A stretch of 64,000 bases of DNA. Origin: Flavobacteriales bacterium. GTDB taxonomy: Bacteria > Bacteroidota > Bacteroidia > Flavobacteriales_D > Crocinitomicaceae. The stretch is taken from positions 1 to 64,000 of the forward strand of contig CANFRV010000004.1 in NCBI GenBank assembly GCA_947449575.1, given 5' to 3'. The notes under the pieces are model-generated. The model ran no database searches. It saw nothing but the letters and a program-made list of their open reading frames with translations, and was not told the origin of the DNA. The position numbers were made by a program, and so were the translations under genes. Positions within the stretch are counted from its first letter, which is position 1. Each line of letters starts with the position of its first letter. Below, one piece after another: positions 54,978-63,393 of the stretch.

Positions 54978-55946
54978 TTGAATACATCAACAAAGAAACA
55001 TCAAATTCTATTAGCTCCTTTGCAAGGGTTGACAGATTTCAGATTTCGAAACGCATTTAATAAACATTTTAAAGGTATTGATGTCTTTTACTCGCCCTGG
55101 ATTTGTTTGAATCACGATAAGTCGATGAAGAAAGCTCATACTATTGATGTTCAGCCTGAAAATAATAAAGGATATAAAATTATCCCGCAAATAATGACCA
55201 ATGATGTAGAAGATTTTTTGTTTTTAGCCAACTACCTGTCCGATTTAGGGCACACGGAAATGAATTGGAACTTAGGTTGCCCCTATCCAATGGTTGCCAA
55301 AAGAGGAATGGGTTCAGGAATGCTATGTCAACCTTTGAAAGTAGTTGAAATTTTAGAAACGGTTTTAAATAAAATTTCAATAAAGCTTTCTATGAAAATG
55401 AGATTGGGATATGAAAATAATCAGGAAACTTTAAATCTTATGCCCTATTTAAATGATTTCCCTCTCACTGAAATTTTAATTCATGGAAGAACAGCGAAGC
55501 AAATGTATACTGGTTCAGTTGACAGAGATGTCTTTGAAAAATGTGTGTCGCAATCAAAGCACAGCATGGTTTATAATGGGGATATCACCAACTATGGGGA
55601 ATTAGCAACTCTGCAAAATCGTTTTCCTTCCGTCAATAAGTGGATGATTGGAAGAGGTGTGATTTCAAATCCTTTTTTACCTGAAATGATTCTGAATAAA
55701 AGTGATATCTTTCCGTCTGAAACAGTTCCAAAATTCATGAAGTTTCATGATGAACTAATGGAAAATTATGGACAACAACTTTCAGGAGAGAAACATCTTT
55801 TGATGAAAATGGCCTCTTTTTGGGAATATTTCGCCAAATGTTTCACCGATCCTCATGCGGTAAATAAACGCATAAAAAAAGCTAAAAATATAAATTCTTA
55901 CTACGATGCAGTGGCTATGAATTTATCGAATGGATTTGGCAAATAA
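54978..55946 (+). CDS. tRNA-dihydrouridine synthase
   Basis: A 322-residue FMN-dependent TIM-barrel enzyme that reduces uridine in tRNA D loops. It shows LLAPLQGLTDFRFRN, IPQIMTNDVEDFLFLA, MNWNLGCPYPMVAKRGMGSGML with the catalytic Cys, LSMKMRLGY, ILIHGRTAKQMYTGSVDRDVF and MVYNGDITNYGE. The start appears to be TTG at 54978, since no ATG precedes the essential first strand; the next Met is too far inside. The length suits the short Dus forms. The exact tRNA position cannot be assigned. Confidence 0.9.
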   Translation: MNTSTKKHQILLAPLQGLTDFRFRNAFNKHFKGIDVFYSPWICLNHDKSMKKAHTIDVQPENNKGYKIIPQIMTNDVEDFLFLANYLSDLGHTEMNWNLGCPYPMVAKRGMGSGMLCQPLKVVEILETVLNKISIKLSMKMRLGYENNQETLNLMPYLNDFPLTEILIHGRTAKQMYTGSVDRDVFEKCVSQSKHSMVYNGDITNYGELATLQNRFPSVNKWMIGRGVISNPFLPEMILNKSDIFPSETVPKFMKFHDELMENYGQQLSGEKHLLMKMASFWEYFAKCFTDPHAVNKRIKKAKNINSYYDAVAMNLSNGFGK

Positions 55947-55947
55947 A

Positions 55948-56433
55948 TTAATCAATTACAGCGCAAGCTTCTTCGATATCACGAAGATAATCATATTGTA
56001 AATCTTCATGTAATTTTAAAAGTGCTTTGTCGATAGCATTCAACTGGCGTTTGTAAATATTGAGAATAATTGGATTTCTATGTAATGGTATTTTCAAAGC
56101 CCTCATTCTCATGCAAAAGAATAAAAGTAATTCAATCTCCGTCTGAGGCTGTTTCGAATATTTTATATATTTCTTTAATAGACGTAAAATTCGTTGAATG
56201 GACTTCTTCATAGTCTTCCAGCTACGACTATCAATTCCATCAAATTCAATTCCAACCTCTTCTTTTATGGATAAAATATAATTTTCCTCAAAATCAGCTT
56301 CGAATAAAAGATAATGCAGGAGTTCTTTATTTTCCTTACTATATTTAATAAACGTATTGAGAAGTTCAGCCAAATCTTCTTTTGAATGCTGAAATAATTC
56401 CTTCTTAAGAACGCTTAAACTGCTTATCTTCAT
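55948..56433 (-). CDS. Hypothetical helical protein
   Basis: A 161-residue protein, all-helical and rich in Lys, Leu and Glu. It begins MKISSLSVLKKELFQHSKED, contains a basic helix SWKTMKKSIQRILRLLKKYIKYSK, and ends LHEDLQYDYLRDIEEA. There is no signal peptide and no family I can name. It converges on the Dus gene, the two stop codons being one base apart. Confidence 0.6.
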   Translation of the reverse strand: MKISSLSVLKKELFQHSKEDLAELLNTFIKYSKENKELLHYLLFEADFEENYILSIKEEVGIEFDGIDSRSWKTMKKSIQRILRLLKKYIKYSKQPQTEIELLLFFCMRMRALKIPLHRNPIILNIYKRQLNAIDKALLKLHEDLQYDYLRDIEEACAVID

Positions 56434-56540
56434 ATCAAATAAAATATTTAGTAAATATACCCTTTTTTACAATTTAACTTTCATGTCTATTTCTTTGGCA
56501 AACTTATTGATATTATCTCTTTAAAAAAACCTGAGAAATC

Positions 56541-56684
56541 ATGAAAACGAAATTGAATATTCCAAAAAAAAATCAAGATGCTTCTTTTTTGAAAAACATA
56601 AATAGAAATGGTTTTGATTGTGCTTTGCTTAATTTGGGCGTCAAACACGTTGGTACTTTCTCTGACAAATCTAGGTCGAAATAA
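56541..56684 (+). CDS. Possible 47-residue small protein
   Basis: An open frame from ATG to TAA: it begins MKTKLNIPKKNQDASFL, has a central NRNGFDCALLNLGVKHVG, and ends TFSDKSRSK. It occupies the only gap between two minus-strand genes, has an A-rich stretch upstream like many Bacteroidota starts, and overlaps nothing. No domain is recognised. It could equally be a chance frame or a decayed gene. Confidence 0.35.
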   Translation: MKTKLNIPKKNQDASFLKNINRNGFDCALLNLGVKHVGTFSDKSRSK

Positions 56685-56705
56685 TAGATATACTATTTTT
56701 TTTAC

Positions 56706-59156
56706 TTAAAAATCATTTCCTCCTCCTTCTGTTGGATTTTTCTTGTTAGACATTTCAAGTTTTCCAAATTTATAACTTATTGTTAAGTAATACCTTCTCG
56801 TTAGCCATTTAAATTCTGAAGTCTGAATAATACTAGGTTGTTCAACTCTAAACGAAAACCCTTGTCGATTGAAAATGTCAGTTACTCTGCATCCAATGGC
56901 CCACTTCCCTCCTTTTAGCGTCTTTTCGGTTGAAAAATCAACAGAACCTCTCCTTTGAGCTGTTCCTTGCGCAGTAATATTAGGAGCAATATAATTTACA
57001 TTTAATTGCGCAATCATTGTCTTTTTCCAAAAATCTACCGTTCCAACGTATTTAAATCCCCATGTGAATCCGCTATTATTGTAATTAAAATTGGCTGTAT
57101 TATCATGGTACTGAATTGCACTTCCATTAAAAGAAAACGTATTTTTCCACCATTTAAATGTTTTAGAGATCGCCACTAATTCAAATCCAAGACTTTGACT
57201 TTGGTCAATATTTATAAAAGTGACCGCTGACGTATTGTCCGGATAAAATATTTTTGCTCGTTGGATTACATTATTTGTTTCACGAAAATAAACACTTGTC
57301 GTGATTGTTATTTTCGGTTTTTCAATAGAATATCCTAAATCAAATGAATTAATATATTCAGGTCTTAACGCTGGATTTCCTTTTCTAAGATTGTAAGGAT
57401 CTGCATAACTTGTAAAAGGATTCATATCAGCAGAAGACGCACGATTTATTCTACGGCTATAACTTAAACTCCATTCTGTATTAGCTTTTTTGTTATATTT
57501 AATATGACCTGACGGATACATATTAAAATAATTATTTGTGAATTTTTCATTCTTTGAAACGAGGTATGGTGATTGAAATGCCTGCTCTATGCGCAAACCA
57601 CCTTGATATTTAAACTTGCCTAATTGTTGACCAAAAATACCATAAGCGCCATACACCTGCTCATTATATGCATAAACAAAATTAGCAATCGTATCCGACT
57701 GAAATAGTTGGCTAGACGAATTGAATGTTTGCGAATTCGTATTTACGCTCAAATTACGTACAATTGATTTTACACCAGCTTCCAATCGTGCATTTTTCTT
57801 TGCGAAGATTCTAGAATAATCCACTTGAGAAGTATTGATATTATTTTTTTCAAAGTCAAACAACCTTTGTTTCAATAGTGGTTGATTATTCAAAGTACCA
57901 TCTACATTGTAATAACGCTCTTCATATTCACCTCTAATATCATCTGTACCAATAGACTGAGTAACATCAGCAGTTAAAGTACCTTTACTGTTTTTAAAAT
58001 CAATCTTATAACTTAAATTAAAATCTATAGTATGCTGTGTGGAAGGATCGTATGAAGATCTAGCCCATTTTCTAACTAAATTTGAACTTCCATCAAACAT
58101 TGTATTAAACAAATCACCCTCACGATTTCTTACACCAATATTCCCAGTAACAGAAACACCAATTGTTTGATTTGCTGAAAGATAAAAATCACTTCCCATT
58201 CTAAAAGTATGTCCCGCATTTAAGTCACTACCTATTCTATTTTGCTCTAATCGGGAAGTAGAATCATTTGTGAAAATCTGAGTTAAACTCCCGTAATTAT
58301 TCCTGAATCCATCACTGTAACGATTTGTGTAACTAGAATATGCATTAAATTTTGAATTTCGATAACTAAAACTAGCAGAACCATTAAACAATGGACCATT
58401 TGCACCAGATGTGCTAATCATGCCATTCGTTCCTTTCAACTTATTTTTTTTCAATACTACATTTATTATTCCTGCAGTTCCATCTGGAGAATATTTTGCG
58501 GATGGATTAGTCACAATTTCAATTCGTTCTATTGAACTTGCAGGAATAGCATCCAACAAACTTTTACCATTACCACCTGAAAATGAACTAGGACGACCAT
58601 CTATCAATATAGTCACGTTGCCATCACCACGTAACGAAATATTACCATCTTGATCCACACCAACAGAGGGAACTTTATTTAAAACATCATTTGCTGTGCC
58701 GCCTTTTGAAGACATGTCATCTGCCACATTATAAATCTTTTTATCAATTCCGGTTTTTAAAACTTCTAATTTTCCAATGACTTTTACTTCCCCCAAGTCT
58801 GTAACATTTAATAAGGTTAGTTTCACCACTCCTAAATCAATTTTCTGCATGGCGTTGGAGAATTTTAAGTTGTCAATTATTTTACTGTCGTATCCTAAAA
58901 AAGTAACTTTTGCATAATAATTTCCAAAAGGGATTTTATCCAGATAAGCCATCCCTTTTTCGTCAGAATATATACCTGAAATAAGAACTGAGTCTTTTTG
59001 AGAATATAATTTTAATTGAACATATTCAATTGGTAAATTTGTTGATTCGTCTATAAATTTGGCAGATAAAGAACTGTTTTCTAAATTTTTACCACCTAAA
59101 TCTTGAGAAAAAGAACTAAAAGAAAAAAGAATTACACCAATTAAATATTTATACAT
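56706..59156 (-). CDS. TonB-dependent receptor-like outer-membrane beta-barrel protein
   Basis: An 816-residue outer-membrane protein. A signal peptide (ends FSQ) is followed by a carboxypeptidase-regulatory-like domain (about 28-110: AKFIDESTNLPIEYVQLKLY, KIPFGNYYAKVTFLGYD). A plug domain comes next (about 125-225: NDVLNKVPSVGVDQDGNISLRGDG, ILIDGRPSSFSGG, IEIVTNPSAKYSPDGTAGIINVVLKK). Then a large barrel of the OMP_b-brl_3 type follows, ending ISYKFGKLEMSNKKNPTEGGGNDF. It should import or bind an outer-membrane ligand; the ligand is unknown. It lies 41 bases after a MarR gene on the same strand, likely its regulator. Confidence 0.88.
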   Translation of the reverse strand: MYKYLIGVILFSFSSFSQDLGGKNLENSSLSAKFIDESTNLPIEYVQLKLYSQKDSVLISGIYSDEKGMAYLDKIPFGNYYAKVTFLGYDSKIIDNLKFSNAMQKIDLGVVKLTLLNVTDLGEVKVIGKLEVLKTGIDKKIYNVADDMSSKGGTANDVLNKVPSVGVDQDGNISLRGDGNVTILIDGRPSSFSGGNGKSLLDAIPASSIERIEIVTNPSAKYSPDGTAGIINVVLKKNKLKGTNGMISTSGANGPLFNGSASFSYRNSKFNAYSSYTNRYSDGFRNNYGSLTQIFTNDSTSRLEQNRIGSDLNAGHTFRMGSDFYLSANQTIGVSVTGNIGVRNREGDLFNTMFDGSSNLVRKWARSSYDPSTQHTIDFNLSYKIDFKNSKGTLTADVTQSIGTDDIRGEYEERYYNVDGTLNNQPLLKQRLFDFEKNNINTSQVDYSRIFAKKNARLEAGVKSIVRNLSVNTNSQTFNSSSQLFQSDTIANFVYAYNEQVYGAYGIFGQQLGKFKYQGGLRIEQAFQSPYLVSKNEKFTNNYFNMYPSGHIKYNKKANTEWSLSYSRRINRASSADMNPFTSYADPYNLRKGNPALRPEYINSFDLGYSIEKPKITITTSVYFRETNNVIQRAKIFYPDNTSAVTFINIDQSQSLGFELVAISKTFKWWKNTFSFNGSAIQYHDNTANFNYNNSGFTWGFKYVGTVDFWKKTMIAQLNVNYIAPNITAQGTAQRRGSVDFSTEKTLKGGKWAIGCRVTDIFNRQGFSFRVEQPSIIQTSEFKWLTRRYYLTISYKFGKLEMSNKKNPTEGGGNDF

Positions 59157-59197
59157 TTTTCTTTTTTATTGTACAATTGACTACAAAAATAGAAAAA

Positions 59198-59656
59198 TTA
59201 ATAGGCTTCTCTTACTTTATCTAATAATAAACTTAGCGTTTCGGCTTCCTCATCCGTTATAGAGTGCGGGAGTAAAATGTTTTTCTTTTCATTTATAGCT
59301 TCATCAAGCACAGCTAGAATTTCGAGACCAATCTCAGTAATCTCTGCAAAAACCACTCTTCTATCATCCGCTGAGTTTGAACGAATAATAAATTTTTTTG
59401 CATCTAATTTATCCATCAATCGGGTTAAATTAGGAGATTTCTCAATCATTCTTTCTTTGATTGTATTGATATTTAGTTCTCCTTTAGCTCCTCTTAAAAT
59501 TCTAAGAATATTAAATTGTGGTTCGCTTAATCCATACGTATTCAGAAATGAATTTTGAATATTACTGATGAAATTTGAGGTAAATCGAATATTAACCATC
59601 GCCTTATGCTGAATATTCTGAAATTTATTTTGATTTAGCTCCTCCTCAATCTTCAT
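59198..59656 (-). CDS. MarR family transcriptional regulator
   Basis: A 152-residue winged-helix dimeric repressor. The core is NTYGLSEPQFNILRILRGAKG, then the recognition helix region INTIKERMIEKSPNLTRLMDKLDAKKFI and the wing RSNSADDRRVVFAEITEIG. It probably responds to a small ligand. It is upstream of and co-directional with the beta-barrel receptor, so autoregulation of this pair is plausible. A consensus promoter lies only four bases before the ATG, so its mRNA may be leaderless. Confidence 0.9.
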   Translation of the reverse strand: MKIEEELNQNKFQNIQHKAMVNIRFTSNFISNIQNSFLNTYGLSEPQFNILRILRGAKGELNINTIKERMIEKSPNLTRLMDKLDAKKFIIRSNSADDRRVVFAEITEIGLEILAVLDEAINEKKNILLPHSITDEEAETLSLLLDKVREAY

Positions 59657-59660
59657 GTGA

Positions 59661-59691
59661 CAAAGTTAGTATTTGAACATCTATTTACAAA
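59661..59691 (-). promoter_or_regulatory. Consensus promoter abutting the marR start
   Basis: On the minus strand TTTG (59691-59688), 19 bases, then TAACTTTG (59668-59661), a perfect match in sequence and spacing. Four bases (TCAC) separate it from the ATG. Confidence 0.75.
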
Positions 59692-59751
59692 ACAATTCGT
59701 TACATAATTTAAAAAATAATTACATCAACTAACAATCTATTTTTCAATTAA

Positions 59752-62241
59752 CTATCTCCATTGAAATTGAAATTGCTTTAGATTCACAGAATCCGCAGAG
59801 TATTTAATTTTAACAACATGTTTTCCAGGCAAATAGTCCATGAAGTTTTCTGAAAACACCACTCCTAGAACATCACTGTAAATCCAAAAATCACTAATAA
59901 AAGACTTGTTTTCAATAACTAAATTTGCTGTTTTACCTACTAAATCAATACTTTCTAAAGAGTATTTAATATTCTTCGCCGCCGTCTTTTTATGCTTTGC
60001 TGATAGATGAGAAAACCATCTATCTTGCCCTGATCCTGCAGCATTTTTCCATTCAAAGTGAACCATATAACTTTTATCGATAGGGAACTTTTGAATGTGA
60101 GAAATAAATAATTCTTCGACAGAACCCTGATTTACAGTTAAATAGATAATACTATCCACTTCTTTTTTTCCTTTTAGATCAAAAATTGTATATTTTACAG
60201 CACATTTAAATTGTTCTGGAGAATCTGAAACCAGAAAATATTTTTCTTCGCCAATCTTTTCAATTTTAGAGACAACAGCTACATCTTCATAATCTTTCTT
60301 GACAACATACTGCAAGGCCTTCCAATTCCCGAAATAATCAATACCTGACCACGTTGGAGCTTGCCAACAATCATTTATTTGCCAATATAAAGTTCCCATG
60401 CATCGAGGCATTCCTGCTCTATGACTCGCAATAGCAATACTAATTGCTTTTGATTGAGTTAATTGTGAAAAATAAATAAATTCTTCAAAGGATTTAGGCT
60501 TACCGTACAAAATAGTCGCTTGTTTTAACATCATTCCATTTCCAACATAGCTTTTTTGATGATGCTTCATCACAAGAGACTCCAAGTTAAAATCTTTTTT
60601 TTCGGCGAAAGTATGCAATGTAGAAAACTCTGGGAACGATTGAAAACCATATTCAGCATTAAACCTCCCCGACTTTTTTCCAAAATCCTCTATTGGATCT
60701 TTCCCATGCCAAACTCCCCAGTAATGCATTGAACCACTGTTGTAATATTCATCCTTACCCCAATTACTGAGCGGAGAAGTATGGATATAGGGAGAATTTG
60801 TATAAAAAGAAATGACCTCTGGAGCTAATTTCTTAAATAAATCATCGTATGATTTTTCGACTTGTAAAGCATCTTCTCCATAGATTGAGTTCTTCTTTTG
60901 AAACCCCCAATTTTTCCAAGCAACATCTACTTCATTATTCCCATTAAAAAGAGTTAAGCAAGGATGAGAAGAAATTCTAGGTATTTGATGTTCAAATTCA
61001 CCTTTAACATTTGCAAGATAAGCCGAATCTCCTGGATACATTGCGCAAGCAAACATTAAATCTTGCCAAACCATTATGCCTAAATCATCACATGCATCAT
61101 AAAAAACCTCGTCAGGATAATAGCCTCCTCCCCAAACTCTCACCATATTAAAATTACTTTCGCACATAGTTTGCACCATTTTTCGAATGTCAGAATCTTC
61201 AACCCGTGTAGGGAAAATATCTTGCGGAATATAATCTCCTCCTTTACAAAAAATTGGACGACCATTTACTTTGACATAATAACTAGTTCCCCATTCATCA
61301 GGCTCCATAATCAACTCGGTCTTTCTCACTCCAAAATGAACCGTCAAACTATCCACTACTTTTCCTTCACTATCTAACAATAACCATTGATCTATATACA
61401 TATTTTGTTCACCTTGACCCCGAGGCCACCACAGTTTAGGATTTTGTAAAACCACTGATCTGGAAAAAGTAGTTGAATTCGAACTAGTTAAAGTAACATC
61501 ACCAAATATCTTACTTTTCCATACAAAATTCTCATGAATGGGAACAGTCACAAATAATTGAAAATCTATATTGGCTGTCGAATCCGTATAATTTATTGTT
61601 GTGCAATTTTTTCCAACGATTCTTGTTTTATCATACCAATGTAAAACTACTGGTTTCAAAAAACCAATCGTGTTCATTCTCAAAGCCCAATCCCAACCAA
61701 ATTGAAATTGAGGCTTCCTGCATAATGAAGCAATTGGAATTTTACCAACATCATTTGTGGCAGGATAATGAAACTTTTCGGTTTTGTATCTTTCTGCGTG
61801 ATATATTACTGGTGGCGTAAACACAACCCTTAACGAATTGTTTCCTAAGATTAAAAAATTTTCAATTTGAGCGCGATATGGTTTATAATTATTTTCCGCT
61901 AAAAATAGTAAACTATCATTTAAGTAGACAGCCGCATACGTATCAATACCAGGGAACTCAACTTCAAAATGGTTTGCAAGTAATTGTTCTTGAGATAAGT
62001 AAAACTGAGACGTAAATTCCCAACAATGATCTTCTATCCAAGTAAATTTATCTTCATTGAGACCATAAAACGGGTCTGGAAGTTCTCCGTTTTCTATGAG
62101 TGATTGCTGAACAGACCCATGAGTTCCTGCTTGAATCAACGTTTGTTTAATTGGATGCTTAAAACTCCAAGTCAATATTTTAGATTGTCCAAAACTTCCT
62201 ATTGAAACAAAGTTAATACATAGTAAAAATAAATATTTCAT
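59752..62241 (-). CDS. Secreted GH2 beta-mannosidase
   Basis: An 829-residue exported glycosidase. A signal peptide (MKYLFLLCINFVSIGSFGQ) precedes a jelly-roll sugar-binding domain, Ig-like domains and the GH2 TIM barrel. Mannosidase features are FGWDWALRMNTIGFLKPV, MVRVWGGGYYPDEVFYDACDDLGIMVWQDLMFAC, the acid/base Glu in LFNGNNEVDVAW (about residue 435) and the nucleophile Glu in RFNAEYGFQSFPE (about 530), then YWQINDCWQAPTWSGIDYFG. It should release terminal beta-mannose, for instance from the core of N-glycans or from mannans. It lies next to a glycosylasparaginase-like gene. Confidence 0.92.
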   Translation of the reverse strand: MKYLFLLCINFVSIGSFGQSKILTWSFKHPIKQTLIQAGTHGSVQQSLIENGELPDPFYGLNEDKFTWIEDHCWEFTSQFYLSQEQLLANHFEVEFPGIDTYAAVYLNDSLLFLAENNYKPYRAQIENFLILGNNSLRVVFTPPVIYHAERYKTEKFHYPATNDVGKIPIASLCRKPQFQFGWDWALRMNTIGFLKPVVLHWYDKTRIVGKNCTTINYTDSTANIDFQLFVTVPIHENFVWKSKIFGDVTLTSSNSTTFSRSVVLQNPKLWWPRGQGEQNMYIDQWLLLDSEGKVVDSLTVHFGVRKTELIMEPDEWGTSYYVKVNGRPIFCKGGDYIPQDIFPTRVEDSDIRKMVQTMCESNFNMVRVWGGGYYPDEVFYDACDDLGIMVWQDLMFACAMYPGDSAYLANVKGEFEHQIPRISSHPCLTLFNGNNEVDVAWKNWGFQKKNSIYGEDALQVEKSYDDLFKKLAPEVISFYTNSPYIHTSPLSNWGKDEYYNSGSMHYWGVWHGKDPIEDFGKKSGRFNAEYGFQSFPEFSTLHTFAEKKDFNLESLVMKHHQKSYVGNGMMLKQATILYGKPKSFEEFIYFSQLTQSKAISIAIASHRAGMPRCMGTLYWQINDCWQAPTWSGIDYFGNWKALQYVVKKDYEDVAVVSKIEKIGEEKYFLVSDSPEQFKCAVKYTIFDLKGKKEVDSIIYLTVNQGSVEELFISHIQKFPIDKSYMVHFEWKNAAGSGQDRWFSHLSAKHKKTAAKNIKYSLESIDLVGKTANLVIENKSFISDFWIYSDVLGVVFSENFMDYLPGKHVVKIKYSADSVNLKQFQFQWR

Positions 62242-62397
62242 TCAAAAAGAAGTATTAAAAATATAATGCTTTACTTTATCTAGAAAAAATTGCTCTTCGA
62301 GTAATTTAGAATCTCTATACCTTTAATGAAAAATAAAAATGGTTAAATTTTGCGAAAAAAATACAATTAAATGTGTAATATTAACAATACCAAAATT

Positions 62398-63393
62398 TCA
62401 CCATTTACGATCAAATGAAGCGTCGACTAATTTTTCATCTGTTCTATTTTTTTTTGCATAGTTAAACCCTTCAAAAACTGAATAAGCACCTACTTCACCT
62501 GACTTACTAATAGCTATAAAACCACATTGAAGCCCCGTCATATCTTTATTTTTTGAAATAATTCGTTCAACAGCTAATTTACATGCCTCTTGTGGTGAAA
62601 ATCCTTGTCGCATTAATTCTACCACAGTATGACTTCCAGCAATTCGAATAATAACCTCACCTAAACCTGTAGCGCAAGCTGCACCCACCTCATTATCAAC
62701 AAATAAACCCGCTCCAATTATAGGAGAATCTCCCACTCTTCCATGCAACTTGTAAGCCCAACCACTTGTAGTACAAGAACCACTTAAATCACCGTTTTCA
62801 TCCATTGCAATGATACCAATTGTATCGTGATTTTCGTGATTAATTTTTGGTTTATTAAACAAATCTTTATTTTCATTTTTCCATTTTTTCCATTCAGCCT
62901 TGACTGCCGGAATAGGTGTTTTTATCTTTGAAAAACCTTGTTCAATCGAAAATTGGTATGCACCTTCACCTACAAGCATTACATGTTGGGTTTTATCCAT
63001 GATACGACGAGCAACAGAAACAGGATGATCAATTCCTTCTAAAAAAGCAACCGACCCGCAACGTGATTGTTCGTCCATAATACATGCATCCAGTGTTACA
63101 TGTCCATCTCTATCTGGCATTCCACCTATTCCAACACTTCGATTGGTGATATCCGATTCAGTTACTCTCGCTGCAGCTTCCACTGCATCAATAGCTTTAC
63201 CGCCGGTTGATAAAATTTCCCATGCAGCTTTATTGGCTTCTAAACCATGTTTCCAAGTTGAAATAACAATAGGACCTTTCGTTTTTTTAGAATACGTCGC
63301 CGCAACCAATTCTTTAGCTTCTGAAGGTTTCACAAGTCCAAGAATCGCTCCAGTTAGTCCCCATTTAAAAAATGTTCGCCGTTTTACCTCCAT
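62398..63393 (-). CDS. N4-(beta-N-acetylglucosaminyl)-L-asparaginase-like Ntn hydrolase
   Basis: A 331-residue N-terminal-nucleophile amidase. The start is ATG 63391-63393, sharing one base with the mltG stop (TAATG). The first residues EVKRRTFFKWGLTGAILG look like a Tat export signal. The fold shows PIVISTWKHGLEANKAAWEIL, GIGGMPDRDGHVTLDACIMD and the autocleavage site NHDTIGIIAMDENGDLSG, with Thr near residue 190 as the nucleophile, then RVGDSPIIGAGLFVDNEVGAACATGLGE. Glycosylasparaginases split the GlcNAc-Asn bond of glycoproteins. Isoaspartyl peptidase activity is possible but the motifs favour the former. Overlap with mltG suggests co-transcription. Confidence 0.85.
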   Translation of the reverse strand: MEVKRRTFFKWGLTGAILGLVKPSEAKELVAATYSKKTKGPIVISTWKHGLEANKAAWEILSTGGKAIDAVEAAARVTESDITNRSVGIGGMPDRDGHVTLDACIMDEQSRCGSVAFLEGIDHPVSVARRIMDKTQHVMLVGEGAYQFSIEQGFSKIKTPIPAVKAEWKKWKNENKDLFNKPKINHENHDTIGIIAMDENGDLSGSCTTSGWAYKLHGRVGDSPIIGAGLFVDNEVGAACATGLGEVIIRIAGSHTVVELMRQGFSPQEACKLAVERIISKNKDMTGLQCGFIAISKSGEVGAYSVFEGFNYAKKNRTDEKLVDASFDRKW

